From positions 24,328 to 88,327 of the forward strand of contig NZ_JAMWEL010000009.1 in the NCBI RefSeq assembly GCF_024509555.1: 64,000 nt of DNA. Reading direction: 5' to 3'. This document shows, in pieces, positions 16,983 to 26,593 of this stretch. Source of the DNA: Streptococcus suis. Lineage in GTDB: Bacteria > Bacillota > Bacilli > Lactobacillales > Streptococcaceae. The first letter of the stretch is position 1. Every line of letters begins with the position of its first letter. Made by a program: the position numbers and the translations under genes. The notes beneath the pieces were generated by a model. The model made no database searches, was not told the DNA's origin, and worked only from the letters and a program-made list of their open reading frames with translations.

Positions 16983-18146
16983 CTATTTCTTCAGTTGTTT
17001 ATAAATCAAGCCTGCGCTTATCAAGGCACAGCCGATGGCGTAGATACCAAAGGCTCCTGTTGGGGTTGGGTTGAGTTTTTCCAGATAAGTCGGCAAGATA
17101 GCAGATGTGGCACCACCGATATTGCAACCCATAAGGACGATGGTCATGACCGCATTGAGCAAGGCCTTGGGTGCACGGTCTGTTACCTGACTAAAGACAA
17201 TGGTTAGAATGATGCTGTAGAAAAATCCTGACACCATACCACCAAGTCCCAGCACCCAGAGATTATCCGCAAAGGCAATGCCGACAACCGCGAGTCCAAA
17301 GACCACGTAGGAAACCGCTAAAAGCCAACCCTTCAAACGACCAACCAGGCTACTAAAGACCGTCCCTGCCACAATCCCCATAACCTGCATAAGACTGAGA
17401 ATGAGACTGGCTTGCTGAGCAGTACCGATACCCTTTGCCAAAACAATCTGAGGAATACGAATGGTCAGGAAGGTATTGACATTGATAACAAAGAAGGCTA
17501 AGAATGCCAGATAAATGCCCATCATCCACATGGTCTTATCCAGTTTGACCTTGGGCGCGTTCTCCTCAACCTTCACCTCCATGCGAGCCAGCAATTCCTC
17601 CTTGGGAACAAAGAGGAGGAAGAGAGCCAATATAACCAAGGCAAAAAGGTAGACCAAGAAGGCAGGTTGCCAACCAAACTGGGTCAACCAACCGACAAGG
17701 AGGGTAAGCCCTGCGCTTCCCAAAACCTCTGCTGAACCACGCAAGCCCATCATCTGCACCCGCTCCTGACCAGTGAAAAAATTACCGATGATATTAATAG
17801 CACGCGCATTGATTAGGCCAATCCCCAAACCAAGCAAGATACGAGCCAATAAAATCAGAGGATAAGCAGTTAGAAACATGGGCAAAGCTCCACCGATGGC
17901 CATAAGCAAAAGCCCTGCAATGATAATGTTTCGTTCAGACAAGAAACGGACAACTAGACCGTTTGCCAATAGAGTAACCATAATAGCAAAAGAGGTCACC
18001 GTAATTAAGTTTTCCACCTGGGCCGCTGCAATTCCCTGCTGGGCAAAATGCTCAATCATCTGTGGAATAGCTGGCGAGACAGCAAATGTCGAAACCAGCA
18101 TGGTGGACAGGGCCAGCAAACTGGCTTTTTCTAAAATTCTTTTCAT
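16983..18146 (-). CDS. MFS transporter
   Basis: 387 residues with about 12 membrane segments. The loop after TM2 (VVRFLSERNIIIAG) stands in for the MFS motif A (GxLaDrxGrr) in divergent form. MGLRGSAEVLGSAGLTLLVGWLTQFGW is the TM5-TM6 region and LLARILLGLGIGLINARAINIIG the TM4 region, as in efflux-type MFS proteins. The substrate is unknown. ATG 18146 follows AAGGGAG; a longer frame to 18161 is rejected. TATACT preceded by TGC on the minus strand (18178-18183) is its likely -10. Confidence 0.85.
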   Translation of the reverse strand: MKRILEKASLLALSTMLVSTFAVSPAIPQMIEHFAQQGIAAAQVENLITVTSFAIMVTLLANGLVVRFLSERNIIIAGLLLMAIGGALPMFLTAYPLILLARILLGLGIGLINARAINIIGNFFTGQERVQMMGLRGSAEVLGSAGLTLLVGWLTQFGWQPAFLVYLFALVILALFLLFVPKEELLARMEVKVEENAPKVKLDKTMWMMGIYLAFLAFFVINVNTFLTIRIPQIVLAKGIGTAQQASLILSLMQVMGIVAGTVFSSLVGRLKGWLLAVSYVVFGLAVVGIAFADNLWVLGLGGMVSGFFYSIILTIVFSQVTDRAPKALLNAVMTIVLMGCNIGGATSAILPTYLEKLNPTPTGAFGIYAIGCALISAGLIYKQLKK

Positions 18147-18238
18147 TTTTCTCCCTTTCAACGTTCGTCTTTTACTAGTATAGCAGATTTGAGACAGAAT
18201 AGATAGGTGACTGAGACTTTTATTCTCCTAGATTTCAT

Positions 18239-18246
18239 GCTATACT
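18239..18246 (+). promoter_or_regulatory. def promoter, extended -10
   Basis: TGCTATACT with a weak -35; the leader is about 25 bases. Confidence 0.5.
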
Positions 18247-18275
18247 TAATCTATCAATACCCAAAGGAGAGAATT

Positions 18276-18890
18276 ATGTCTGTTATTGAACGATTGACAA
18301 AAGCTGCCCATTTGATTGACATGGATGACATCATCCGTGAAGGGCATCCAACCCTACGCCAGGTCGCTGAAGAAGTTGTATTTCCCCTATCTGATCAAGA
18401 AATTATTTTAGGCGAAAAAATGTTGCAATTTCTCAAACATTCGCAGGATCCAGTCATGGCGGAGAAAATGAAACTCCGTGGCGGAGTTGGTCTAGCAGCG
18501 CCTCAGATTGATGTTTCCAAACGCATCATTGCTGTCTTGGTCCCAAATCCAGAAGATGAGGAAGGCAATCCACCTGCCCAAGCCTACTCCCTCCAAGAGG
18601 TCATGTACAACCCTAAAATCGTGGCACATTCTGTCCAAGAAGCGGCTATGGAAGGGGGCGAGGGTTGCCTATCTGTTGACCGCGAAGTCCAAGGCTACGT
18701 AGTCCGCCACGCGCGCGTGACTGTTGACTACATGGACAAAAATGGAGAAACACACCGTATCAAACTCAAAGGCTTTAATGCCATCGTGGTCCAACACGAA
18801 ATCGACCACCTCAACGGTGTCATGTTCTACGACCGCATCGACCCAGAACACCCACTGGCTGTTAAAGAAGGCATGTTGGTAATTGAATAA
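18276..18890 (+). CDS. def: Peptide deformylase (type 2)
   Basis: Metal-dependent hydrolase that removes the formyl group from nascent proteins. All three motifs are present: GVGLAAPQ (motif 1), EGCLS (motif 2, metal-binding Cys) and QHEIDHLNG (motif 3, HExxH). The 204-residue length and the insertion between motifs 1 and 2 ([20 protein letters not shown]) are typical of Gram-positive type 2 enzymes. ATG 18276 has AAAGGAG in front; the frame reaches 18207 without a ribosome site. Confidence 0.96.
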   Translation: MSVIERLTKAAHLIDMDDIIREGHPTLRQVAEEVVFPLSDQEIILGEKMLQFLKHSQDPVMAEKMKLRGGVGLAAPQIDVSKRIIAVLVPNPEDEEGNPPAQAYSLQEVMYNPKIVAHSVQEAAMEGGEGCLSVDREVQGYVVRHARVTVDYMDKNGETHRIKLKGFNAIVVQHEIDHLNGVMFYDRIDPEHPLAVKEGMLVIE

Positions 18891-18896
18891 ACATAA

Positions 18897-18932
18897 GAAA
18901 CTGACTGAAAAATTTTCAGCCAGTTTTTTCTT
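18897..18932 (+). terminator. def terminator
   Basis: AACTGACTGAAAA-TTTTCAGCCAGTT followed by TTTTTC between the convergent genes def and the ABC permease. Confidence 0.75.
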
Positions 18933-18935
18933 TTT

Positions 18936-21278
18936 TTATGAAAATAGCAGAGCTAACTGCCTAAAAATTTCCTGCCCATCCAAAATCAGGTCTTGCAAGA
19001 GGAGGTAGTCCAGCAGAGCCAGCAATCCAATTAACAGGATAAAAACGACCAAACGATTGGAAAATCGAACTTGCAAAAGATGATTGAGACTAACCAATCC
19101 AATTTCCAAGACAAGCAAGCTAAGCACCATCCACAAGAGATAAGGAGCATTGGGCAGGAACCAAGCCCAGAGTTCTTGTCCCCTCAGGAGTTCCAGAAAA
19201 ATCCCCCTCTCCGAATGCGAAAGCAAGATAAGGCCATCTTCCAGATAACCGATTCCTCCGACCAGACTATTGACTAGGAAAAGACTAGCTAGAAAGAGCA
19301 TTGTAAAACCTAGTGCCTGGCCCAGTCCCAGCAACCATTTGGTAAATAGAACCTGACGCAAATCCACAGGCTGGGTCTGATAGAGACGCCAGTTTTTTCC
19401 TGCAACCTCCACCGCCTTGCCCCGACTGCCAATCCAAACCGCCAGCAATAGCACCACCAAATAGGCCGGACCATCAAAGAGAGAGCGCAGACTGCCGATA
19501 CCTGACAAATCTCTGGAACGGTCCCAAGAGGGATCATCTACCGGAACCAAGGCATCATTGGTATCAAAACGATTTTCCAAGCTGGGCAAAATGACATCCT
19601 TGCCCCGCTTAGTTGCAGGCACACCAGCCTCCATCAGCTGCTGCCAGTAATACTGACTGACCTGATTGCGGGTCTGGTAACGGCGAAGATTATCCACCGT
19701 CTGGCTGGCCCCAATATCACCATTGGCAAAAGCCTTCTCCTCTCTAGCCCATAGATAGACCTGCTCTGCCTCCAGCATAGCAAGGTGACTAGCCGGCAGG
19801 GCCTGAGGTTTTTCCTGATAAACCTGCCATTGCTTGACATAGAGGTCCTTATAGATATAATATTCCTGTAAAAGCTCAACTCTTCGCTCCAACTCTTCCT
19901 GATAGCTCGCGTCCTCCTTGACCAACTGCCTCAGACGGTTGATTTCCGACTGCAAACTCTCCACATAGGCCCCGTCTTGCTCATAGGACTGGGCAACCAA
20001 CTCCATCGAAACCCTCTCCTCCTGGGCAACCTCTTGCTTTTGTAGGCCTGTTACTAGGGAAAATAGCAGAGCTAGGAGCAAGTTTACTAAGACGAGCCCT
20101 TTCCAAGTCTTGAGCCGACTAAGGATGAGAACATCAAAAGACCAAGCCTTGTCTAAAGGACCTGTGTCTAACTCCTTCTGATGCCCCACGGTCAGGACCA
20201 GCCTTTTCTTTTCTGTCAGCACATAATAGGCAACGAAAAGCCCAATGGTCAGCAGGAGAAAGACATCCACCGCTACAAAGACCTGTGAAAATACGCCTGT
20301 GTCTAAAAAACTAGGAAAGGCCAGTAAGGGAAATACTTGACCTGACCAACCGGCTACTGCACCCGCCTGATAGGAAAGCCCCAGAGCCAATAGTAACCCC
20401 GTCACTACAAAAATCAGCCGACTGGCTAACAAGTGGTCCAAAAATCCAAATAGCAGGCGAACAGCAAGAAGCAATACCAACCAAAAACCAAGCAAAATAA
20501 GCCCGTAAAGCCAAGAGCTGATCAACTGACTCTGACCCAACATCTCAAGAGGAGCTTGAAAACTAGATAAAGCCAACTGACCTGTCAGCCCATCATAGAC
20601 CAGGATAAAGAGCAAGCCTATCCCCACAACCAGCAAAAGCGAAAACAAGGAAGCAACCAAACGCCTCATCCCCTGCAAACTCAGACTATCCCATTGCCGC
20701 AACTGCCAAACTTGATGAGCCAGTGTCTTTTCCGATAACTGATTGGCAAGTAGAAAACCAAGCACCAAAAATACAGGAAGAAAACCAAACAAACTTTCTA
20801 AGTAGGCTTGAACAATACGCCCTGTTGACCAAGCTTGGTTTTCAGGACCATCTGCTAATTGATGTTCAAGTAACCAGTCATTCCATCTGGCCAAACGTTC
20901 GACTTCCGTTTGCGTCAAGGAATTCCGAGTTTGAAAGTTTTTCCGATACTGACCGATAAAATAATCTAGGTCCTGATACATGAGTTTGCGGTAGTTGGGG
21001 ATAGCTTCAAACTTCCCCTCATCCAAGGCCTGACTGACACTTTCAATATCGGATTTCAAGCCCACCATCCGTGGTGCTTCTTCTGACCCCTCCTCAATTT
21101 TTATATCTGCCAAGACACTAGCCAATTCACTCAGTTCTTCTTTATAGGTTTCCACATAGGCCGCTTGATGGGCTTGCCTTTGTGAGATGGGAAGGTAGGC
21201 CAGACCTAGAAAACCCAGCAAAAGCAGGCAGTAGAGAGGCGACCAGAGAATTTTCTTAATTTCAAAGTGCAGCCTCAT
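18936..21278 (-). CDS. Large ABC-type permease (fused double permease)
   Basis: 780 residues in two similar halves. Each half has an N-terminal membrane segment (PLYCLLLLGFLGLAYLPI near residue 14; GLVLVNLLLALLFSLVTGL near 395), then a ~130-residue hydrophilic, partly coiled-coil stretch, then a cluster of about five membrane segments. This is the layout of ABC-2-type export permeases, here fused into one chain. The hydrophilic stretches should face outward. It overlaps its ATPase gene by four bases (ATGA). The transported molecule is unknown. A copy of the recurrent 13-base motif lies antisense within it (20060-20072) and another at its 3' end (18941-18953). Confidence 0.75.
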   Translation of the reverse strand: MRLHFEIKKILWSPLYCLLLLGFLGLAYLPISQRQAHQAAYVETYKEELSELASVLADIKIEEGSEEAPRMVGLKSDIESVSQALDEGKFEAIPNYRKLMYQDLDYFIGQYRKNFQTRNSLTQTEVERLARWNDWLLEHQLADGPENQAWSTGRIVQAYLESLFGFLPVFLVLGFLLANQLSEKTLAHQVWQLRQWDSLSLQGMRRLVASLFSLLLVVGIGLLFILVYDGLTGQLALSSFQAPLEMLGQSQLISSWLYGLILLGFWLVLLLAVRLLFGFLDHLLASRLIFVVTGLLLALGLSYQAGAVAGWSGQVFPLLAFPSFLDTGVFSQVFVAVDVFLLLTIGLFVAYYVLTEKKRLVLTVGHQKELDTGPLDKAWSFDVLILSRLKTWKGLVLVNLLLALLFSLVTGLQKQEVAQEERVSMELVAQSYEQDGAYVESLQSEINRLRQLVKEDASYQEELERRVELLQEYYIYKDLYVKQWQVYQEKPQALPASHLAMLEAEQVYLWAREEKAFANGDIGASQTVDNLRRYQTRNQVSQYYWQQLMEAGVPATKRGKDVILPSLENRFDTNDALVPVDDPSWDRSRDLSGIGSLRSLFDGPAYLVVLLLAVWIGSRGKAVEVAGKNWRLYQTQPVDLRQVLFTKWLLGLGQALGFTMLFLASLFLVNSLVGGIGYLEDGLILLSHSERGIFLELLRGQELWAWFLPNAPYLLWMVLSLLVLEIGLVSLNHLLQVRFSNRLVVFILLIGLLALLDYLLLQDLILDGQEIFRQLALLFS

Positions 21279-22159
21279 GTCCCCTCACCACCTTCTTCCA
21301 CATAGAGATCACGGTAAAGAGATTCCATATAGTCACTGGCTTTTGTAAGGCCAGCCACCTGCTGGATCGGAATACAATCCAAACAATCCAGTAAATCTCG
21401 CTCGGGTAAGAAGATTTCCACCAGACCTTGCTCTGCCTTTTTCCACAAGAGTTGAGGATAATCCCGTAAAAACTCCTGAACCTGCTTGGAGTTTTCCACA
21501 GCCAGATGGTAATCATAATCCGCCGTCAACTCCACTTCTGTGGCAATCAACTTGCTGGCCTTGAGAAAATAAACCTGATTGGTCAGCTTCTCAATCTCTG
21601 ACAGATGGTGGGAAGAAAGCAAAATGGCAACACCTTCTGCCTGTAAATTCATAAGAAATTCCCGCTGCTGGATGATATTGGTCGGGTCCAAGCCGATATG
21701 GGGTTCATCCAGCAACAAGAGCTTGGGCTTGGGAAGGACAGCCATGGCAAAGAGCAGCTTCTGCTTCATACCCATGGAGTAGCCAGCTACCCGCTTTTTG
21801 ACATAGTAGCCCATCCCCAATTCTTCTACCAACGCATCCACTTCCTTTTTCCCCAGCTTGTGGGTCGCAGCCACATAGGTCAGATGGTCATAACCCGTCA
21901 ACTGTGGATAAAGGGCTTGGGCATCCAACATAACAGACATGTCCTGAAAAATCGCTCGGTCACTATTGGGCCGACCATTGATGGTTACCGACCCACGGTC
22001 AGCGGTTTCTGTGTTGCTGATGATATTCAGGAGGGTGGATTTCCCCACACCATTGGGACCCACAAGAGCCACCAAGTCCCCCGCTTGCAGCTCAAAGGAC
22101 ACATAGGACAAGACCTGGTGGGCACCGTATCGCTTGCAGACATCAACTACTTTTAGCAT
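21275..22159 (-). CDS. ABC transporter ATP-binding protein
   Basis: 294 residues. Walker A is ALVGPNGVGKSTLLN (about 33-47), the signature YSMGMKQKLLFAMAVL, and Walker B LLLLDEPHIGLDP, followed by the H-loop ILLSSHHLSEIE. The signature YSMGMKQK is the CcmA/bacteriocin-exporter type. The ~70-residue C-terminal extension may contact the permease. AAGGAG precedes ATG 22159. The stop overlaps the permease start, so the pair is translationally coupled. Position beside an Rgg regulator and a small membrane protein suggests the exporter belongs to an Rgg-controlled locus, but the sequence does not prove this. Confidence 0.88.
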   Translation of the reverse strand: MLKVVDVCKRYGAHQVLSYVSFELQAGDLVALVGPNGVGKSTLLNIISNTETADRGSVTINGRPNSDRAIFQDMSVMLDAQALYPQLTGYDHLTYVAATHKLGKKEVDALVEELGMGYYVKKRVAGYSMGMKQKLLFAMAVLPKPKLLLLDEPHIGLDPTNIIQQREFLMNLQAEGVAILLSSHHLSEIEKLTNQVYFLKASKLIATEVELTADYDYHLAVENSKQVQEFLRDYPQLLWKKAEQGLVEIFLPERDLLDCLDCIPIQQVAGLTKASDYMESLYRDLYVEEGGEGT

Positions 22160-22225
22160 AGAAACTCCTTCCTTGGAGAAATGGCAGAGCGGTGCAGCAG
22201 ACTTTCATCAGCTTAGTTAGCTCGA

Positions 22226-22438
22226 CTACTTCTTGAGAGCCTTGTATAGCAGATAAAGCCCCACAAGAAAGCCTAGACTAGCAGCATGTTTTAAAAATAG
22301 CACATGAATAAATGAATGTAGCCAGAGCCAAATCTCTCTATCTACAATCTGAATCGAGTCCATATGAAATAATAGGACACTAAACGAAAGAACAATAATT
22401 GCACTTAAAAATAAGGTTTTTTTATCAAGCTGTTTCAT
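22226..22438 (-). CDS. Tiny two-segment membrane protein next to Rgg
   Basis: 70 residues with two hydrophobic segments (TLFLSAIIVLSFSVLLF at 8-24 and AASLGFLVGLYLLY at 52-65), a Trp-rich middle (REIWLWLHSF) and a basic tail (KALKK). AAAGGTG lies 7 bases before ATG 22438, which supports a real gene. It is divergent from rgg across 132 bases and 66 bases upstream of the ABC ATPase in the same direction. It does not look like an SHP pheromone precursor, which is shorter and ends in the active peptide. Function unknown. Confidence 0.6.
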   Translation of the reverse strand: MKQLDKKTLFLSAIIVLSFSVLLFHMDSIQIVDREIWLWLHSFIHVLFLKHAASLGFLVGLYLLYKALKK

Positions 22439-22570
22439 TAGGTTACACCTTTCATCAGCCTATTTTCTATATACAAAAAAACAATATCTCCACATTATTA
22501 TGATATACTATTTTTACAAATATAATTTATTTTGTTACATATTTTCACAGTTTTTTGAAAGGAGTAGGTT

Positions 22571-23431
22571 ATGCGGTGGGATTACGGAAGTGTGTATAAG
22601 AGCATTCGGAAAAGTAAGCATTTGAGTCAGGAGCAGATTTGTGGGAATTATATCAATCGGACGACCTTGGTTCGCTTCGAGAAAAATCAAACCATTCCTA
22701 GCTACGAGCTCATGCGGTTCTTGCTCAAGCAAGTGGATATGACCTTCGAGGAGTTTGAATACCTCTGTAACTACTATCAGCCCAGCCAACGCCAACAACT
22801 GCTCTATGATATCGATAATCTCAGAAATCCGACCACGAAGACCATGGAGGATTTGATAAAGCGTTGCCAGGACCATTTGAAAAAAGAACCCAATGATATT
22901 CCTATTCACAGAAAGTGCCTCCTCCTGGAGACCGTTGTAGCTGTCCGAAAAAGTTCTTCTATCACCCAGCTTTCCGACGAAGCTGAAACCCTGTCCAAAC
23001 TCCTTTGGTCAGAATTGGAACGATATGACAACTGGTACCATAACGATATTATCTTGGTCGGAACTCTTCTGTCTAAGATTTCTTCCCTTGATAGCCTTGA
23101 AGAAACTGCCAATCTTCTTCTAAAACGATTGGAGAAATACAAAGATTACAAGCGGATCCAGCCGACCATACTATCACACTATCAGTCTCTTTCTTATTTT
23201 TTCTTGGAACAAAGACAGTACAGCAAGTCTACTTTTTTTGCCACCAAACTCATGGACCTAGCCAAGCAAGAAAAACGCTATGACCAACTAGCCCGTGCCT
23301 ATGTCTACCTAGGCATAGCCCAAAACAAGCAGGTATCGATTGACAAAGGACTACAAATCTTGGAACTGACGGACGAGCAAAGCCTACTCGACAACCTCCA
23401 ATTTCTTATCAAACAACACCAAACTGACTGA
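22571..23431 (+). CDS. Rgg/MutR-family transcriptional regulator
   Basis: 286 residues: an XRE-type helix-turn-helix at about 8-65 (VYKSIRKSKHLSQEQICGN, then TTLVRFEKNQTIPSYELMRFLL) and an alpha-helical TPR-like C-terminal domain, the layout of Rgg, RopB and MutR. Such proteins often bind a short peptide pheromone. I found no SHP-like short frame on either side, so this may be a stand-alone Rgg or respond to a peptide encoded elsewhere. AAAGGAG precedes ATG 22571. Likely targets are itself, the divergent small membrane protein and the ABC exporter. Confidence 0.87.
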   Translation: MRWDYGSVYKSIRKSKHLSQEQICGNYINRTTLVRFEKNQTIPSYELMRFLLKQVDMTFEEFEYLCNYYQPSQRQQLLYDIDNLRNPTTKTMEDLIKRCQDHLKKEPNDIPIHRKCLLLETVVAVRKSSSITQLSDEAETLSKLLWSELERYDNWYHNDIILVGTLLSKISSLDSLEETANLLLKRLEKYKDYKRIQPTILSHYQSLSYFFLEQRQYSKSTFFATKLMDLAKQEKRYDQLARAYVYLGIAQNKQVSIDKGLQILELTDEQSLLDNLQFLIKQHQTD

Positions 23432-23452
23432 GATCTTCGGTCAGTTTTTTTG
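23420..23452 (+). terminator. rgg terminator
   Basis: ACTGACTGA-gatcttc-GGTCAGT followed by TTTTTTT, overlapping the end of the gene. Confidence 0.7.
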
Positions 23453-23490
23453 TGAGTACGAAAAAACGACCCTTTCGGATCGTTCCTATT

Positions 23491-23770
23491 TATAGTCTTT
23501 CAGTTTGTTTTTAGTACTTGCTCTAGCTATCTGGGAGACAGTTAGAGGTTGGAAGTAAAACGAACAAAGTTCGCATCAACAGCTGCAAACAGCTTCAACA
23601 GTCAGAGTAGTGACTGTGGAAGTTTAGAAATCATACTTACGATAGTAAGTAACGCTTGTAAAGTACGGCAAAGCGAGTCAAATAATGATGAAATTATTTG
23701 AAGTTGGAAATAGGGAAACGGAGTTTCCACGTTCGTCGACGTAATAAAAGAGAAACTGAATGACTATATT
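23491..23770. repeat. MITE-like repeat region before the yciO-like gene
   Basis: No gene is seen here. The ends are inverted repeats: TATAGTCTTTCAGTTTG on the left and, as its complement, TATAGTCATTCAGTTTC on the right (~23750-23768). Inside are TTTTTAGTACTTG and AAGTACGGCAAAGCGAGT, close to sequences in the element at 36565-36670, plus AACGAACAAAGTTCG and GTCGACGTAATAAAAG. The right end abuts the stop codon of the yciO-like gene. It looks like a larger member of the 36.6-kb family carrying extra repeat sequence. Confidence 0.5.
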
Positions 23771-24556
23771 TTAATAATATTCCCCTTGTCTATAATCCCA
23801 AGAGTTGAAATGATCAGACAGGTGCATCATGATTTTATCGATGTCCAGCCCCTTACGGATGACAACTGGGCATGGGCTGATAGAACGGCTATCTGCACCT
23901 TGTTCTGGAATCAGTTTACCATCTTTGTCTACCATAGACACCATAACCCCTTGCTCATAGCGGGTTTCAATGGTCTTATCTGGCTGGATAGATGCCACAT
24001 AGTCATCCGCCTCGATAATCAAGTCTACTTTAGACGCGATACGCTCACCGATACCTTCTACCTTGCCACGATTTCCCTTACCTGATGGATTGGCAGAAGA
24101 AGCGTAGACCATACGACCTTCTTTTTCCCACATTTCCTTGGCTATCTGCTCACCAGCTACACCAAACTTGATAACGAAGCATGAAGTCCCACGAACGTCG
24201 GTCATCAACTCTTCACGACCATCGCCATAAGCCTGCAACTTAGCATAAGCCTCTGGTTTCCACGGCAGGATACAGCCCAACAAAATGTCCTCATCCCAAT
24301 GTTTTTGGTAGAAGTCATCAATCTCAGGAGTTAACTGCGCCAACTCACGAAGCTCCTCCATGCTACCGCAAAGGACCACGCCCGGCTTATTACGCTTACG
24401 CTCTTTAGCGTCAAACTTACGCTCCAAGCCAGCCTTGTCGGCAGTCATGATAATATAACCAACCTTAGTCGGACAGACAATCACGCCTCCCTCACCCTTA
24501 ATAATGTCAAATCCTTCTTGTGAAAGTGCGCCATCCCAGTGAATTTGTTTCGTCAT
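23771..24556 (-). CDS. Sua5/YciO/YrdC-family protein
   Basis: 261 residues of the YrdC-like fold. Recognisable parts are IVCPTKVGYIIMT, which replaces the PTDTVYGL of true Sua5, KERKRNKPGVVLC and the SxN motif VYASSANPSGKGN. Members make threonylcarbamoyl-AMP for tRNA t6A or are YciO paralogues of less certain role. The altered first motif favours a paralogue, so no gene symbol is given. It lies 68 bases after leuD in the same direction, and its own upstream sequence shows no strong promoter. Confidence 0.7.
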   Translation of the reverse strand: MTKQIHWDGALSQEGFDIIKGEGGVIVCPTKVGYIIMTADKAGLERKFDAKERKRNKPGVVLCGSMEELRELAQLTPEIDDFYQKHWDEDILLGCILPWKPEAYAKLQAYGDGREELMTDVRGTSCFVIKFGVAGEQIAKEMWEKEGRMVYASSANPSGKGNRGKVEGIGERIASKVDLIIEADDYVASIQPDKTIETRYEQGVMVSMVDKDGKLIPEQGADSRSISPCPVVIRKGLDIDKIMMHLSDHFNSWDYRQGEYY

Positions 24557-24624
24557 AATAGTTTCCTCTTTTCTTTTGTTTCATAGCAGAGCGACCTGCT
24601 TGTTTTCTTATCTTTATTTTATTC

Positions 24625-25212
24625 CTACCAGTAACTTGGGCGATTCCTCTCATACTCCTCAATCAACTCCTGATACTGAAGGGTAATCCCAATATCATCT
24701 AGACCGTTGAGTAATTTGTGTTTCCAATCTGCATCGATCTCAAAATCAAATTCTCCGACTGGAGAGATAATTTTTTGCTGGTAGAGATCGACAGTCACCT
24801 CATCAGTTGATGCCAGCGCAGCCAATTTCTCCCGAACCTCACGGGGCTGAACGATTGGCAAGATGCCATTGTTGAGGTCATTGTTGTAATGAATATCCCC
24901 GAAGGAACCTGCAATGATAACCTTGAAGCCATAGTCAGCTAGTGCCCAAGCGGCGTGCTCCCTAGACGAACCTGCCCCAAAGTTATCCCCTGTAATCAAG
25001 ATCGTTGCCTGACGATATGGGGCCGTATTGAAGATAAAATCAGGATCCTCAGTGTACTTGTTATCCAAATAACGCCACTCATACATGAGGTACTTGCCAA
25101 AACCCTTCTTGTCAATCAGCTTGAGAAACTGCTTGGGCAAAATCTGATCGGTATCAATGTTGTCATTCATGAGTGGAACGGTCGTCCCAGTGTAGATTGT
25201 AAACTTTTCCAT
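24625..25212 (-). CDS. leuD: 3-isopropylmalate dehydratase small subunit
   Basis: 195-residue swivel-domain subunit that pairs with LeuC. Key motifs are [14 protein letters not shown] near the start and [17 protein letters not shown] with the substrate-contacting GSSRE loop. The start base overlaps the leuC stop by one position. Fourth gene of the leucine operon. Confidence 0.95.
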   Translation of the reverse strand: MEKFTIYTGTTVPLMNDNIDTDQILPKQFLKLIDKKGFGKYLMYEWRYLDNKYTEDPDFIFNTAPYRQATILITGDNFGAGSSREHAAWALADYGFKVIIAGSFGDIHYNNDLNNGILPIVQPREVREKLAALASTDEVTVDLYQQKIISPVGEFDFEIDADWKHKLLNGLDDIGITLQYQELIEEYERNRPSYW

Positions 25213-26591
25213 CAGACCACCTCCAATTCACGAACATCTACAAAGCGTCCTGCAATAGCTGCCGCTGCTGCCATGGCTGGGCTACAAAGGTGGGTTCGCG
25301 ATCCAACACCCTGTCGATCCTCAAAGTTTCGGTTACTAGTCGATGCACAGTGGACACCTGTCGGCACCTTGTCTGGGTTCATCCCCAGACACATGGAGCA
25401 ACCAGGATCTCGCCATTCAAAGCCAGCTTCCAAGAAAATTTTGTCTAAGCCTAGTGCTTCTGCAGCTGACTTAACCGGCCTCGAACCCGGAACCACAATT
25501 GCCGTCACATGATCTGCCACACGTTTGCCTTCAACAATCTTGGCGGCCACCTGCAAGTCAGAAAGACGGGCATTGGTACAGGACCCCAAGAAAACATAGC
25601 CAATTTCAATGTCCCTTGGACTTTGTCCAGGCTGTAAGTTCATGTACTTATACGCTCGTTCATCATTCATATCGCGAACTTCAGGAAAGGCCTCATCAAA
25701 TGAGACTCCCATGGAAGGATTTGTTCCCCATGTTACCATCGGTGCCAGATTCGAAACATCCATCTCGATGACCTTATCATAAACTGCATCTGAATCAGAC
25801 ACCAATGTCTTCCAATCTGCCACCGCTGCCTCAAAGTCTTTGGGGCGTTTTTCCTTGTCCGCTAGATAATCAAAAGTGGTTTGATCTGGGTTCATAATCC
25901 CCATCTTGGATCCGAACTCGATAGACATGTTACAAATTGTCATCCGTTCTTCCATGGTCAGAGCATCAATAGCCTCACCCACATACTCAACTACATAACC
26001 AACCCCCAGTGCCACACCATACTTAGCAATCAATGCTAAGACATAATCCTTGGAGTATATCCCCTTTTTCGGCTTACCTGTAAACCGTACTAAGAGCTTT
26101 TTGGGTTTGACTTGCCACAAGGTTTGAGTCGCAAAGACATGCTCTACTTCTGTTGTCCCAATCCCAAAGGCAATGGCGCCGAAAGCTCCATGGGTTGCCG
26201 TATGGCTATCTCCACAGACGATGAATTTCCCTGGCTGCGTCAAACCAGTCTCTGGCCCCACCATGTGGACAATGCCTTGGTTGGCTGACCCATGTGGTGC
26301 ATGTTGAATACCAAATTCCACCACATTGCGAGCTAAGGCATCCATCTGTGCCTTGGAAATAACATCACGAATATCATAAATATTAACCGTCGGAACATTA
26401 TGGTCAAATGTACCAAAGGTCAATTCTGGCCGACGGACCTGACGTCCTGCCTCTCGCAAACCATCAAAAGCCTGGGGACTGGTCACCTCATGGATATAGT
26501 GCTGGTCCACATAGAGGAGCTGGGGCTGACCTTCCTGCCCTGTAATCACATGGCGGTCCCAGAGCTTATCAAAAATGGATTTTCCACTCAT
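25212..26591 (-). CDS. leuC: 3-isopropylmalate dehydratase large subunit
   Basis: 459-residue aconitase-family [4Fe-4S] enzyme that isomerises 2- to 3-isopropylmalate. It contains the fold-typical [31 protein letters not shown] and the cluster cysteines GSCTNAR and [10 protein letters not shown]. It starts two bases after leuB ends. The C-terminus runs to VDVREL. Confidence 0.96.
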   Translation of the reverse strand: MSGKSIFDKLWDRHVITGQEGQPQLLYVDQHYIHEVTSPQAFDGLREAGRQVRRPELTFGTFDHNVPTVNIYDIRDVISKAQMDALARNVVEFGIQHAPHGSANQGIVHMVGPETGLTQPGKFIVCGDSHTATHGAFGAIAFGIGTTEVEHVFATQTLWQVKPKKLLVRFTGKPKKGIYSKDYVLALIAKYGVALGVGYVVEYVGEAIDALTMEERMTICNMSIEFGSKMGIMNPDQTTFDYLADKEKRPKDFEAAVADWKTLVSDSDAVYDKVIEMDVSNLAPMVTWGTNPSMGVSFDEAFPEVRDMNDERAYKYMNLQPGQSPRDIEIGYVFLGSCTNARLSDLQVAAKIVEGKRVADHVTAIVVPGSRPVKSAAEALGLDKIFLEAGFEWRDPGCSMCLGMNPDKVPTGVHCASTSNRNFEDRQGVGSRTHLCSPAMAAAAAIAGRFVDVRELEVV

Positions 26592-26593
26592 AT

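Noticed and set aside
22226..22438. SHP pheromone gene paired with rgg
   Set aside because: The encoded protein has 70 residues and two membrane segments; it lacks the short form and hydrophobic C-terminal peptide of SHP precursors.
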